From JBBQLG01 sp964251665 (GTDB lineage: Bacteria; Bacteroidota; Bacteroidia; Cytophagales; Spirosomataceae), in NCBI GenBank assembly GCA_964251665.1, contig CAXUKO010000017.1:55344-119343 (forward strand): a stretch of DNA of 64,000 bases. The letters run 5' to 3'. Under the pieces are notes generated by a model. That model searched no databases. It was given only the letters and a program-made list of their open reading frames with translations, and was not told the DNA's origin. Both the position numbers and the translations under genes were made by a program. Shown here in pieces: positions 8,183-17,961 of this stretch (position 1 is the stretch's first letter; each line of letters opens with the position of its first letter).

Positions 8183-10216
8183 TTACCATACTTTAATCCT
8201 TACCGATTCGCTGCGATAGAGGTAGTTGTTTGGACCGACGGGAAAACTCTCGTAAAAAGCAGGAAAGTTGCTCAAGGTCCCATTTACCCGAAGGTATTCA
8301 GGTGGGTGAACGTCGTTCTCTACGTTTGCCTTCAACGCTTTCGGGTCATAACTAGCCCGCCACTGCTGAGCAAACGCTAGGATAAACCGTTGCGTAGGGG
8401 TTAACCCCTCTAGCGGCTTACCCGCTTGATATTGGTCCGTTTGCCGAAACGCTTCGTAGCTTGCCAAAAGACCGGTTAAGTCAGCCATCGTTTCACCCAC
8501 GGTGTTGGTGCCATTGAGGGGAATACTATCCAACACCTTGTAGCTAGCGTACTGCGTGATTAATGGGCTAATTTTTTGGTTAAACACAATCGAGTCAGCT
8601 GGCGTCCACCACGTTCGTTTCACCCCATAGACATCGTAGCTTTTACCTAAATTGTCCAGGGCGTGGGACAGTTCGTGACCAATGAGCGTGCCAATGGCCC
8701 CATAATTCAGGGCATCGTCACCGCCGGAGAAATAAAAAGGGGGCTGTAAACTGCCAGCCGCAATGATAAACCCATTGTAGTCAGGCTCGTACGAACTAGC
8801 GACGCTCCAAGGGGGACGACGCCAGGCGGTTCGGTCTTTGGCTTTCCCAATCGCCTGCAAGTACTGCTGTCTTCTCAAGCCAAAGAGCTGGTGATAATTG
8901 ACCAGATAATTGTCGCTGCTGAAAGCCAACTGCATCGAGGCAATCGTATCGGGGTAGCCAATCTTGATGGAGAGGTGATTAATCTTCTCGAGGGCCATTT
9001 GTTTGGTCTGGGGAGCCAGCCAATCCACGGCCTTCGTTCGAGTCGCGAAGACCTCTTTGATCCGATTCGCCATCATATAGAGCTGAGCTTTCTGGGCTGG
9101 GCTCAGCGAGTGACGGGCATACAAATCACCCAGTAGATCCGCCAGACTGTAAGCGTCGTAGTAATTCGTCATCAGATCCATCACTTGGCGCTGAGGGCTA
9201 TAAGGCGTTTGACTACCCCATAGCGTTTTCTCTATGTAATTGTAGTGGGCCCGGGCCATCTGAGGACCCAAATAAGCCATGTTATAGATCACATAATCGG
9301 CGGCTAACTTTAGTTTCCAATCCGCTAAAGGAATCTCTTTGAGTAGCTTATTTAAACCCGCATAGTAGCGGGGGTGCTCTACGGAGATAAATAGCCCAGG
9401 AGGGATGTTAAACCGGGTAAAAATTTGTCGCCAAGGCAGGTTAGGAAACAAGTCGGCCAATTGAGCGTAGCGAAGTCGACGAGTCGATTTAGTCGAATCA
9501 CTATAGGCCGCAAGTTGTGTTTCAACGGCTAGCACGCGGGCTGCGTTTTGATGGGCGGTAAGGGTGCTATACCCTAGGTAAGTCCAAAGGCTCGCTAAAA
9601 AGTGCAGATAGGCTTGCTGTACAGCTGGCTGACCCATCAAGGCTGGCTGATAGTACTTGAGGGGTCTGGTTAGTCCGGCCCGGCCCAACACGGCTTGCAC
9701 AACTCGAGTGGTGTCAATATCATCAACTGCGTAGAGACCCATCAGCCGATTAGTGGGCAATTCGAGTTGGTCGGCCAGGTAGTATTTTAAGTCCGTTTTA
9801 GTCCGCAATTGCTGAATGAGCCTCAAGTGTTGTTGCAATGAGCCTCTACTTTTTTGGGGACTCAGCAAGGAGTCTACCCCGCTGCGATAAAATGTATAGA
9901 GTAATTGACCCGCTTGGGTGTGGTTATACTGACCGGCGACGACCTGGCTGACCAAGTTAGTCAACAAGGAGTCATTTTGTGGTATCAACTCGGTCAGCGA
10001 TGAGCGGTAGCCTTCGGAAGGAATCTCCGTACGCTCGATCCATCGTTTATTAGCATACTGATAGAAATTATCCCCAGGTGCAACCGTCGAATCGATGGCT
10101 GAAGTGCCCACGAAGTGGAGCGCTGTTGTGGAAGCCTGTGCCTTACTCTCTTGAGTGATAAAGACCAGCTTTGAAGCGGCTAATGCGCCATACAGCACCC
10201 ATTGATAAGTAAGCAT
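8183..10216 (-). CDS. M13 family (neprilysin-like) zinc metallopeptidase
   Basis: 677 residues, the usual length of bacterial M13 peptidases. An N-terminal hydrophobic segment (MLTYQWVLYGALAASKLVFI) acts as a signal peptide. The M13 N-domain starts with the typical PGDNFYQYANKRWIERTEIP at about residue 47. The zinc site is IGHELSHALD (H514, E515, H518) followed by GETMADLTGL with the third ligand Glu; substrate-binding GTLSNFPAFYESF is near the C-terminus. It degrades short peptides outside the cytoplasm. It is monocistronic with its own leftward reading. It could in principle turn over peptides made by the RiPP loci, but position gives no support for that. Confidence 0.93.
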   Translation of the reverse strand: MLTYQWVLYGALAASKLVFITQESKAQASTTALHFVGTSAIDSTVAPGDNFYQYANKRWIERTEIPSEGYRSSLTELIPQNDSLLTNLVSQVVAGQYNHTQAGQLLYTFYRSGVDSLLSPQKSRGSLQQHLRLIQQLRTKTDLKYYLADQLELPTNRLMGLYAVDDIDTTRVVQAVLGRAGLTRPLKYYQPALMGQPAVQQAYLHFLASLWTYLGYSTLTAHQNAARVLAVETQLAAYSDSTKSTRRLRYAQLADLFPNLPWRQIFTRFNIPPGLFISVEHPRYYAGLNKLLKEIPLADWKLKLAADYVIYNMAYLGPQMARAHYNYIEKTLWGSQTPYSPQRQVMDLMTNYYDAYSLADLLGDLYARHSLSPAQKAQLYMMANRIKEVFATRTKAVDWLAPQTKQMALEKINHLSIKIGYPDTIASMQLAFSSDNYLVNYHQLFGLRRQQYLQAIGKAKDRTAWRRPPWSVASSYEPDYNGFIIAAGSLQPPFYFSGGDDALNYGAIGTLIGHELSHALDNLGKSYDVYGVKRTWWTPADSIVFNQKISPLITQYASYKVLDSIPLNGTNTVGETMADLTGLLASYEAFRQTDQYQAGKPLEGLTPTQRFILAFAQQWRASYDPKALKANVENDVHPPEYLRVNGTLSNFPAFYESFPVGPNNYLYRSESVRIKVW

Positions 10217-10801
10217 AGAACGAACATTATGGGACCGTCAACGTGACCCTAGTTTTTGTCTACTATCTCAAAGGATACTGTCGTCTATTTCTATCGGTCT
10301 ACTTTTTCAAGCATAGTTAGGTCGTATACTTATCCGACTAGTATCACCTGTTTACAATGGCTAATAACAAATGACCGTCTCACGAAAGGCTCTATTCTCG
10401 AGACGGTGTATTGGCCCTTATACAAAGGTCTGTCAACTTGTTGATAGAGATGTCAGCTACGTACCAATAGTCAACATAAATCTGCTCTAGAAATAGCATT
10501 TTACCGTTGAGGCAGGATAAGTGCGACTTGCTCTTTTTCCCATCATGGCTTGTACTTTTCATAGTAAGCGTTTATGAAAGGCAACCTTTTCGTGAACGGA
10601 TTCAGACGTGCATGATGACAGATCGATTAGATCAGCCATTTATAGGCGATATCCCCTTTCTGAAAAGCTTAGTGGTTTCCTTCTTTTTGTTAGCCTTGCA
10701 ACCTGAGAGTTCTGTACCTTCAACACTAACAACCTGCTTCCTGGATCGACGATAGATTTCTCACTTTCGCGTCCTTGACGTGAGATAGATACTACTATAT
10801 C
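10217..10801. other. Intergenic stretch, no supported gene
   Basis: About 585 AT-rich bases between the M13 gene start and the recombinase remnant. Two short plus-strand open frames (near 10256 and 10507) lack domains and start context. No repeat or strong hairpin was recognised. Confidence 0.45.
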
Positions 10802-10940
10802 ATGAAGTTAGGTTACGCCCGCGTCTCTACGGCACCGCCCGCCCGGGCAAGATCAAAACCTGGCGCTTCAGCTAGATGCCCTTAAGGCAGCAGGCTGCTC
10901 GAAAATCTTTCAAGAGAAAGCCAGTGCCAGTGGGAAATTA
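10802..10940 (+). pseudogene. Serine recombinase 5' remnant, frameshifted and truncated
   Basis: From ATG 10802 the frame gives MKLGYARVST, the catalytic-Ser start of a Tn3-resolvase/Pin-type recombinase. After a frameshift in a GC-rich tract, the frame beginning at 10851 continues DQNLALQLDALKAAGCSKIF then QEKASASGKL, exactly the expected next 30 residues. The homology stops at 10940, where the 3' end of the leftward nuclease gene begins, so the remnant marks a recombination junction. It is shorter than the intact recombinase at 2971 and belongs to a different subgroup (MKxGYARVST rather than YYRVST). Confidence 0.8.
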
Positions 10941-11927
10941 ATCCGCATCCCCGGTCAGTTCTTTCTGAATTTCAGCAATCAGTTGTTGCTCCGTCGGCAA
11001 GTGTAACTGGTACTTACTGGCAAACAACTGGGTATTATTTTCGGGAAGCGTATAACGTACAACCGCATCATTCTTGTCCGCGCAGAGCAACACCCCAATC
11101 GTTGGACTTTCGTAGGCTTCCCGGATGTCTCGGTCGTAGTAGTTTACATACATCTGTAGCTGCCCCAAATCTTGATGCGTAATCTTGTCCATCTTTAAAT
11201 CGAACAACACAAAGCATTGCAGAAGCCGATTGTAGAAAACCAGGTCTATTTTGAATTCATCCCCATCAATGACAATGCGCTTTTGGCGGGCCACAAAGGA
11301 GAAGCCATTCCCTAATTCAAGCAGAAACTCTTGGATATGGGTGATAATCGCACGCTCAATATCTTGTTCATAGTAACTGGCTTGCGGTTTTAAGCCTAGG
11401 AACTCTAGCACCATCGGATCTTTAATGACTTGTTGGGCCTGAGTGGGTTTGGCCTGTGAACGGGCGATTGCCAGTATACTGTCTTTATCCTGGCTCATTA
11501 ATAGCCGTTCATACAGGAGACTATTGATTTGCCGCTCCATCTGTCGGACGGTCCAGGCGTTTTTCTCCCCTTCAGCCATGTAGAACGCTCGCTTATCTGA
11601 CTCCTCGAGCCGCATGAGCGCTTTGTAGTGCGTCCAGCTTAAATGTGAACTCACTGAGTTCACATTTGGAAACGTTAAATAGAGTTGCCGACTGAGTTGG
11701 AGATTCCGGCCGGAGAAGTTCTGGCCATACTCGGCGACCAACTGGCTGGACAAATTCTTGATCACTGCTTTGCCATAGGTTGCCCGAACTTTTCCTTTTT
11801 GTTCATCTTCCACAATCAGCCGGCCAATCTGCCAGTACATCTGGGTTAGGGCATGATTGATAGACCGAAGGGCACTATCGCGTGATTGGGTAATAATGAG
11901 ACGAATGTCGGATACTAACTGGTCCAT
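10938..11927 (-). CDS. PDDEXK nuclease domain protein (DUF1016/YhcG family)
   Basis: 329 residues with the full YhcG layout: an N-terminal helical domain (ALRSINHALTQMYWQIGRLI, GRNLQLSRQLYLTFPNV, LSWTHYKALMRLEESDKRAF) and a C-terminal nuclease domain (ERAIITHIQEFLLELGNGFS, FKIDLVFYNRLLQCFVLFDL, KMDKITHQDLGQLQMYVNYY). The catalytic E-x-K is D-L-K here, an acidic replacement. These proteins are predicted restriction-type nucleases often found in defence islands or beside restriction-modification genes; none is seen nearby. Its 3' end abuts a recombinase remnant, suggesting arrival by recombination. Family assignment is firm, activity is not proven. Confidence 0.92.
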   Translation of the reverse strand: MDQLVSDIRLIITQSRDSALRSINHALTQMYWQIGRLIVEDEQKGKVRATYGKAVIKNLSSQLVAEYGQNFSGRNLQLSRQLYLTFPNVNSVSSHLSWTHYKALMRLEESDKRAFYMAEGEKNAWTVRQMERQINSLLYERLLMSQDKDSILAIARSQAKPTQAQQVIKDPMVLEFLGLKPQASYYEQDIERAIITHIQEFLLELGNGFSFVARQKRIVIDGDEFKIDLVFYNRLLQCFVLFDLKMDKITHQDLGQLQMYVNYYDRDIREAYESPTIGVLLCADKNDAVVRYTLPENNTQLFASKYQLHLPTEQQLIAEIQKELTGDAD

Positions 11928-12337
11928 TTAGAGGGCGTGTACTCAACCGGGGCTAAGAGGCCCTCGAAATCTGAGTACTTCGTTGGCGAAGATACTTGAT
12001 TAAGTGCATCCTGAAAACATGTCGATTCATAAACATGCTGATCCAGGAGGGGGGAATTCGTTCAGGAAAAGCTAGGTGTTGGTTGAAATTGTGACCGATT
12101 AAATTGAACGGTTTTATTGGACGCTAAAAGGCACCTTACTGTTATTCCCCTCCTGCTTAGGCACCGTTCAGTTAAACGTCCATTTGATTTTAACCACCAG
12201 GTGGGCCATCCAAAGGATGTTCATCGCTACTACATTGTATATACTTCACCTGTTTCAGCAAGCGCTACCCCTAGTAGCCAACAATCCACTTCGCCTACGG
12301 GTTGATAAACTGTACCAATAGTAAACCAAGAGCAGCC
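11928..12337. other. Intergenic stretch, nothing recognised
   Basis: About 410 bases upstream of both the leftward nuclease and the rightward small gene; it presumably holds both promoters. A short plus-strand frame at 12117 has no supporting signal. Confidence 0.4.
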
Positions 12338-12589
12338 ATGAGTAAAGGAGCTCCCCAGCCCACTGTCCGAGAAACGGCCGATGAGACCAAGAAATACGAG
12401 TTAAATGATAACCTGCCCGATGAAGCCCAAGGCAAAACTGCCCGAGGTAAACACAAAAGCAAACAAAGTACTGAAGACGAGCATGATGCTAAAGGCTCAG
12501 TGGACAACGCCGATAAAGGCGGTCATGGTCATTCGGGCCACAGTGGTAGTCGCAGTGGCACGGAGTCAAACTCAGAGCATAACGACTAG
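12338..12589 (+). CDS. Small, highly hydrophilic low-complexity protein
   Basis: 83 residues from ATG 12338 (MSKGAPQPTVRETADETKKY), chosen over an upstream in-frame ATG at 12302 by composition. It is almost devoid of hydrophobic residues and dominated by Lys, Glu, Asp, Gly, His and Ser (HSGHSGSRSGTESNSEHND at the C-terminus), so it is probably intrinsically disordered. It may be a stress-type hydrophilin, but that is inference. A strong terminator follows at 12691. Confidence 0.55.
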   Translation: MSKGAPQPTVRETADETKKYELNDNLPDEAQGKTARGKHKSKQSTEDEHDAKGSVDNADKGGHGHSGHSGSRSGTESNSEHND

Positions 12590-12690
12590 GCCGTTATTGC
12601 AGTTGGATGCAGGCTGGCTCCATAAAGGCAGGCCTTCTATATTTGTTTTAGGAGGGTAATAGGGGAAGGTGTACCAACATAATCACCCAA

Positions 12691-12731
12691 CCAAAAAGCC
12701 GCGTCAGCAGAAGCTGAACGCGGCTTTTTGG
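12691..12731. terminator. Strong bidirectional rho-independent terminator
   Basis: Perfect 14-bp stem CCAAAAAGCCGCGT / ACGCGGCTTTTTGG around a 13-base loop; both strands carry a T-run within the stem end. It separates the small hydrophilic gene from the lipoprotein operon. Confidence 0.8.
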
Positions 12732-12950
12732 TGCTGCTCAGTGTACGGCAATAACCACCTGTTATTGAATGTTGCCGTTTACTCTTCTCGTTTTTCAGCG
12801 CGCCTTGGTCTATTCTAAGGCCTCCTTACTCTAATAAAATTTCAGCCTAAAAGCTTGTTAGGTTCCTTTATCAGCAAGTAAGCCTTCCCCCAGTTGGCAC
12901 CCGGAAAGAAGGCTTACGATTTTTAATCACTTAAAAACCAAATCAAAATT

Positions 12951-14180
12951 ATGAGAAATTTTTCTCGTTACCAAAGTCGGCTATGGAAACCGATTCTAAT
13001 GAGCATGGTACTGAGCAGCTTACTGACAGCTTGCAACAACGATTCACTTACTCCGAGTCAGGAGACTACTTCGCCTATGTTGGCGGCTGAATATGATGAT
13101 GGTTTAGATGAAGTAGCAAAAGCATTAGCAAAGTCGTTGACGGATGAACAAATGCGGCTCTTCATTAAAAAAGAGGCTGGTAAACGCATTGATGGTGACT
13201 ACGATATACTATACTCATCGATCGAAAATGGCGTCATTAGAGAAAAAACATTTGCTCAAACGTTAGATGCTGTTCGAAGCACCGATAAATCCGCTCGAAT
13301 CGTATCCATCGAAGAGGTAAGTAAAAAGCTTCCTTTACTGAATATATCAGTGCCTGTGAATATAAAAAAATGGGATGTAAGCCGATTCACCCCGCTGGTA
13401 GCTGTTTTATCAGAGAATGAAAGTAAGCTACTGAAAGCGTTTGATAAAGATGGGAATGTTCATTGGCTGGATGCCAGAAAGGCACCGAACTTTCCGGTAG
13501 TCGTAATCGGACGTAGTGAGCGATACGTACTCACCTCGACTGGCCAAGTACAGATGAAGAAGGGCTTACTGCCGGTTGATGATGGTGGGATGAAAGTTAT
13601 GGGTAATGAAGAGCAGTTGCCAGACGACGGCTCAGGTGGCGGTGGCGGATATGATGTTCCTGGTAATGAAGACCCAAATCCATCACCTACTGGCAACGAC
13701 TGTTCCGATATGTCAAAGCTTAATATCACACTAACTGGCTGGTACTCTGGTAATATATCTGCTATTGAAAGTTGGGCCAGAGGAACACCAGAAATTCGTA
13801 TGAGAGCATTTGCAGTTACGCAAACAGGGACCAAGGTCAATGTATATGGCGACCCTGACCGAGGAAATCTCTGGGTTCCTAACAGTCGCAATGACGTAAA
13901 TCAACGGTGGTGGAATTTGAATGATTATCTCTTTTATTGGAACGTTAGTTCATATGGCGAAGAAGTTACTTTCATCTTACACGAAGAAGATGGTGGGGCT
14001 CCCAAGGACATATCAATTCCCATTTCATTCAAACAGGGCGGTTTAACAGCCTCGACAACAATCTCGTTTCGCATTGACGATGGTGATGACTATGTTGGTT
14101 ATTTTCCCCGACGACTTCCATTCTGTTCGGGTTCAACGATTGGCAATGAGACACTGAAATTCAAAGTGAACCGAAATTAA
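12951..14180 (+). CDS. Lipoprotein, function unknown
   Basis: 409 residues with a lipoprotein signal peptide (PILMSMVLSSLLTACNND, lipobox LTAC with Cys near residue 28). The first 190 residues are helix-rich; a Gly/Pro linker (DGSGGGGGYDVPGNEDPNPS) then leads into a C-terminal beta domain (LNITLTGWYSGNISAIESWA ... GLTASTTISFRIDDGDD). Probably surface- or outer-membrane-anchored. No family recognised. A hairpin at 14182 separates it from the next lipoprotein, so it is likely its own transcription unit, although it faces the same way as the receptor genes downstream. Confidence 0.75.
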   Translation: MRNFSRYQSRLWKPILMSMVLSSLLTACNNDSLTPSQETTSPMLAAEYDDGLDEVAKALAKSLTDEQMRLFIKKEAGKRIDGDYDILYSSIENGVIREKTFAQTLDAVRSTDKSARIVSIEEVSKKLPLLNISVPVNIKKWDVSRFTPLVAVLSENESKLLKAFDKDGNVHWLDARKAPNFPVVVIGRSERYVLTSTGQVQMKKGLLPVDDGGMKVMGNEEQLPDDGSGGGGGYDVPGNEDPNPSPTGNDCSDMSKLNITLTGWYSGNISAIESWARGTPEIRMRAFAVTQTGTKVNVYGDPDRGNLWVPNSRNDVNQRWWNLNDYLFYWNVSSYGEEVTFILHEEDGGAPKDISIPISFKQGGLTASTTISFRIDDGDDYVGYFPRRLPFCSGSTIGNETLKFKVNRN

Positions 14181-14181
14181 G

Positions 14182-14232
14182 GATAAGCCGACAGACAGCG
14201 GTGCCAGTTGGCTGTCGGCTTATCAAAACTTT
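14182..14232 (+). terminator. Rho-independent terminator between lipoprotein genes
   Basis: Perfect 13-bp stem GATAAGCCGACAG / CTGTCGGCTTATC with a 17-base loop starting two bases after the lipoprotein stop, followed by a weak AAAACTTTTTATT tail. Confidence 0.7.
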
Positions 14233-14256
14233 TTATTAACGTTAATTCGACAAATC

Positions 14257-14718
14257 ATGAAAAAAGTTCTTGTATTTTTCACGCTGATGATCATCCAAAT
14301 GGCTTGCCAGGATGACACTAAACAACTGCTTAATACCATAGATGGCCGCTGGCAGGTTAATACAGTAACTTATACGAGTCGAACCGGCCGTGACTCGGTG
14401 GCTACACTCAAATCAACTCATCTTAACTTTGATCGTTGTACTAAAACCGCAAATCAAAGTGGACCTAGTAGCTGTTCTGTAGAATACATGATTGACAATC
14501 AGAAGTTTGCCTTTACCTACCAGGCTCCTGATGGGGGCAAATCCCTGTATATTTCGCCAACTAGCCAAATGAATGATCCTGCTTACAAGCAAATAGCGGA
14601 GCTAGTCTCAGGTGGTTACGAAGTGATAACATTAACGGGGCAATTATTAGTTATACGTCGGCCACTACAGGGCACAACGCCAGGCTATGAGTTTATACAA
14701 TACTCAGCGACCAAATAG
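14257..14718 (+). CDS. Small lipoprotein (lipocalin-like), function unknown
   Basis: 153 residues with lipoprotein signal MKKVLVFFTLMIIQMACQDD (Cys at 17). The mature part opens LLNTIDGRWQVNTVTYTSRT and continues with paired beta strands, resembling the lipocalin-like lipoproteins frequent in Bacteroidota; this is a resemblance, not a firm family call. It lies 11 bases upstream of the TonB-dependent receptor start and is probably in the same operon, suggesting an outer-membrane accessory role for that receptor. Confidence 0.75.
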   Translation: MKKVLVFFTLMIIQMACQDDTKQLLNTIDGRWQVNTVTYTSRTGRDSVATLKSTHLNFDRCTKTANQSGPSSCSVEYMIDNQKFAFTYQAPDGGKSLYISPTSQMNDPAYKQIAELVSGGYEVITLTGQLLVIRRPLQGTTPGYEFIQYSATK

Positions 14719-14729
14719 CACGGAAGGTT

Positions 14730-17099
14730 ATGTGGTTATACCGTTGGTGTATAAACGTATTATTGTCTTATTTCCTTTTCATGAGTTCAGGACTGGCTCA
14801 ACAGGTGACCTTAAGCGGTTATGTACGTGAAGCAGGCACAGGTGAGTCCTTAATGGGAATCTCTATCCATTTAATGGGTACCCGATTAGGCACTATAACC
14901 AATAGTTTTGGATTTTACTCGCTGACATTACCGGCTAACCGAGCCCATGAACTGGTAGTCCGATCAGTTGGCTACCAGTCCATCAATCAAACTATCACTC
15001 TTAGTGATGACCAAGAAATCACCTTTGTACTACACCCGCAATCGACCCACTTGAATGAAGTAATTGTAACGGGGAAAACCGGTTCAATAGGCCCTGAAGA
15101 TGACCGAATGAGCATCGTATCGGTACCGATACGCCAACTCAAACAGATGCCTATGCTATTGGGAGAAAAAGATATTTTCAAGGCTTTTCAGCTTATGCCC
15201 GGGGTGCAGAAAGGGCGCGAGGGAACTGCTGGCCTTTACGTAAGAGGGGGCGGACCTGATCAGAATCTCATACTCCTCGATGATGCAACTGTCTATAATG
15301 CAAATCACCTGTTTGGCTTTCTATCGGTATTTAACGGCGATGCGCTGCGGCAGGTCGAGTTAACCAAAGGAGGCTTTCCGGCCCGGTTCGGAGGACGCTT
15401 ATCATCAGTTGTGGAGATGCAAATGAAAGACGGAAACCGAGAAGAATTCCACGGGGAGGGTGGAGTAGGACTAATTTCCAGCCGACTGACGCTTGAAGGG
15501 CCGCTCAGACGAGATAAACTCCAACCTCACTCAGGGTCATTTCTTATTTCCGGGCGTCGCTCCTACGTTGATGCTCTGCTGCGCCCACTGTCAGGGGGCT
15601 CATTTCCTAAAGCCTATTTCTATGATCTAAACGCCAAAGTCAATTATGACTTCAATCCCAAGAACAGACTTTTTCTGAGTAGCTATTTTGGCCGGGACGT
15701 ATTTAGCTTTACTGATCGGTCCGGGAATAGTAAACGCGAAGATGGCTTCAACTGGGGTAATGCCACGGCAACACTACGGTATAATCACCTGTTATCGGCT
15801 AAGTTCTTTACGAATTCAACGTTGATATTTAGTCACTATGATTTCACGGTTTTTAACCAGCAAGCCGATAATAATGGCTTTTACTCCCTGCAATATGCTT
15901 CAGGTATTCGGGACTTTACGGCAAAAATCGATGCTGATTACTTTCCCAATCCATCACACAGCCTAAAGTTTGGGGGGCAGATAACGGCGCATCGGTTTAC
16001 GCCGAATGCATTAGTGCTAAAAGACACCCGTGCCGATACGAGCGGTATACGCAGCATACCAATTGACGCTACAGAAACAGGATTTTATCTGGAAGATACC
16101 TACCGGCCGACGGCTCCACTTTCGTTTAATGGCGGGCTAAGGCTAAGTAGTTTCAAGGTCAAATCTAAAACTTACTTAAACCTTGAACCCCGCTTAACGG
16201 CTCGTGTGCAACTGACTCGACAATGGGCGCTTAAGGCCTCCTATGCTAGGATGAACCAGTACGTGCAACTCCTTTCCAATTCTGGTCTGGGTCTGCCCAC
16301 TGATTTATGGGTACCTGCTACAGAGCAGATACCACCGCAGCGTTCAGATCAATTAGCCTTTGGCATTAACAAAGAAATACCCGACCGAAAATTGACATTG
16401 TCCGCGGAAGTCTACTATAAGCGGATGAGTCACCTAATTGGGTATCGTGAAGGAGCCAGTTTTTTACTCCTGGATTTTGGCCCAGATGCCAATCGAACCA
16501 GTACTGTGGATTACCAGAATAATGTTACCATTGGCAGGGGGCGATCTTATGGTCTCGAATTGCTGGCACAGCGAAAAATGGGGCGCCTATCGGGTTGGGT
16601 AGGATACACCCTTTCTTGGATTCGCTACCAGTTTATGGATATCAATAAGGGCCAGGAGTTTTATCCTCGCTATGACCGACGACACGATCTATCAGTGGTT
16701 GGTATATATCAGCTTCGGCCTCGTATAATTGTCTCATCTACCTTTGTCTATGGTACCGGAAATGCATTAACCATCCCCGTTGGCCGTACGGATTTAAGTG
16801 ATCACACATTTACAACGGATGGAAGTTTCACTACTGTGGTTCAGTATGGGCAAACCAACGCTTTTCGGGCAGCCCCTTATCATCGGCTCGACTTGGCCAT
16901 TCAATTTCGCAAGCCCAAAGTGTGGGGGGAGCGGGTATGGGAAATTAGTATATACAATGCTTATAATCGCGTCAATCCATTTTACTACGAAACCCGCAGC
17001 AGTGGTCTTCCAGCAGCTAATGGCCAGGTTGAATCTAAGCTTTACCGCCGTGGTCTGTTTCCTGTTCTACCTTCTGTGAGCTACTCGTTTAAATTTTAA
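14730..17099 (+). CDS. TonB-dependent receptor with carboxypeptidase-like N-domain
   Basis: 789 residues. A signal peptide (VLLSYFLFMSSGLAQ) is followed by a CarboxypepD_reg-like domain (VTLSGYVREAGTGESLMGIS, about 25-110), a TonB plug (FQLMPGVQKGREGTAGLYVR, GGGPDQNLILLDDATVYN, about 140-230) and a 22-strand-type barrel ending in the aromatic SVSYSFKF. These are outer-membrane active transporters energised by TonB. It is encoded between a small lipoprotein (11-base gap) and a DUF4249 lipoprotein (4-base gap), a pairing typical of this receptor class. Its nearness to a LytS/LytTR-LanB module, and a similar receptor in the second RiPP locus, suggest a link to peptide traffic; that is inference. 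Confidence 0.93.
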   Translation: MWLYRWCINVLLSYFLFMSSGLAQQVTLSGYVREAGTGESLMGISIHLMGTRLGTITNSFGFYSLTLPANRAHELVVRSVGYQSINQTITLSDDQEITFVLHPQSTHLNEVIVTGKTGSIGPEDDRMSIVSVPIRQLKQMPMLLGEKDIFKAFQLMPGVQKGREGTAGLYVRGGGPDQNLILLDDATVYNANHLFGFLSVFNGDALRQVELTKGGFPARFGGRLSSVVEMQMKDGNREEFHGEGGVGLISSRLTLEGPLRRDKLQPHSGSFLISGRRSYVDALLRPLSGGSFPKAYFYDLNAKVNYDFNPKNRLFLSSYFGRDVFSFTDRSGNSKREDGFNWGNATATLRYNHLLSAKFFTNSTLIFSHYDFTVFNQQADNNGFYSLQYASGIRDFTAKIDADYFPNPSHSLKFGGQITAHRFTPNALVLKDTRADTSGIRSIPIDATETGFYLEDTYRPTAPLSFNGGLRLSSFKVKSKTYLNLEPRLTARVQLTRQWALKASYARMNQYVQLLSNSGLGLPTDLWVPATEQIPPQRSDQLAFGINKEIPDRKLTLSAEVYYKRMSHLIGYREGASFLLLDFGPDANRTSTVDYQNNVTIGRGRSYGLELLAQRKMGRLSGWVGYTLSWIRYQFMDINKGQEFYPRYDRRHDLSVVGIYQLRPRIIVSSTFVYGTGNALTIPVGRTDLSDHTFTTDGSFTTVVQYGQTNAFRAAPYHRLDLAIQFRKPKVWGERVWEISIYNAYNRVNPFYYETRSSGLPAANGQVESKLYRRGLFPVLPSVSYSFKF

Positions 17100-17103
17100 A
17101 GCT

Positions 17104-17961
17104 ATGGGGATATTAAAATGGGCTCGACAAGCAGGATGGGTACTACTTAGTAGCGGACTAGTGGCTTGCAGCCAGTTAGTAGAAGAATTCGTTGTCATAC
17201 CCGCCAGCGACGCGCCAACCGTGCTGGCCTTTTTATGTCCACAAGACTCAATACATACCGTTGAGGTTCGTTATACCGCTCCGGCGGTAGGGCAATCCAA
17301 TAAAGCCGGTTTTTATGAAGATTTAAAGCGCAGTACTGTACAGCTCACAGGCCCAAACGGAGCTGGACGATTTGACTACGATTCATTATATCGGGTATTC
17401 CGGCTCCGATCTATCCGATTTCCCTTGCGGGCCGGTCAAACCTATTCCTTGTCCGTTCAGATACCCAATCGTACCCCGGTAACCGCTTCCTGTACTATTC
17501 CGGCTACTATGATCAATCGGAACTCAGTTACCTGGATTAACACAGCATTGGATGGCGATGGACAGCCTCTCTTTACATTTCGATGGTCTGATCTTCCGAA
17601 CGAAGTAAGTTATTACGCCATTTTTAGGGATATAACACGCTACGATAGCCATGATCAGCAGTTAACTACTGAATCAGAGGACGCCCAAACCACACTTACT
17701 GACCAGGGTTATGAAAATGGAACGATTGTGGCCCAGCCCGTGAGCTTGCCCAAGAAGATTGACTATGGCAATGGGAGTTATAGTCAGACGGTCGTTTACA
17801 TATGCCATACAGATAAAAATTATTATGACTATCACCGGACGTTGGCGCAACTTAAACGAGATGAAACGCCTTTTTCTGAACCAAGCCGCCTGCCCTCCAA
17901 TGTCACTAATGGGTACGGTATTGTGGCCGGTTACACACGCATTCGGTTCGCGTTTAACTAA
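17104..17961 (+). CDS. DUF4249 family lipoprotein
   Basis: 285 residues with lipoprotein signal WVLLSSGLVACSQLVEE (Cys near 22), then the DUF4249 pattern: PTVLAFLCPQDSIHTVEVRY, SIRFPLRAGQTYSLSVQIPN, VTASCTIPA, and a C-terminal NGYGIVAGYTRIRF. DUF4249 proteins are outer-membrane accessory lipoproteins nearly always encoded beside a TonB-dependent receptor, as here (4-base gap). Probably translated with the receptor from one mRNA; role in ligand capture or receptor assembly is inferred from context. Confidence 0.9.
   Translation: MGILKWARQAGWVLLSSGLVACSQLVEEFVVIPASDAPTVLAFLCPQDSIHTVEVRYTAPAVGQSNKAGFYEDLKRSTVQLTGPNGAGRFDYDSLYRVFRLRSIRFPLRAGQTYSLSVQIPNRTPVTASCTIPATMINRNSVTWINTALDGDGQPLFTFRWSDLPNEVSYYAIFRDITRYDSHDQQLTTESEDAQTTLTDQGYENGTIVAQPVSLPKKIDYGNGSYSQTVVYICHTDKNYYDYHRTLAQLKRDETPFSEPSRLPSNVTNGYGIVAGYTRIRFAFN

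Noticed and set aside
10507..10755. 82-codon plus-strand frame
   Set aside because: Starts at a non-ATG codon, mixed composition, no domain; treated as spurious.
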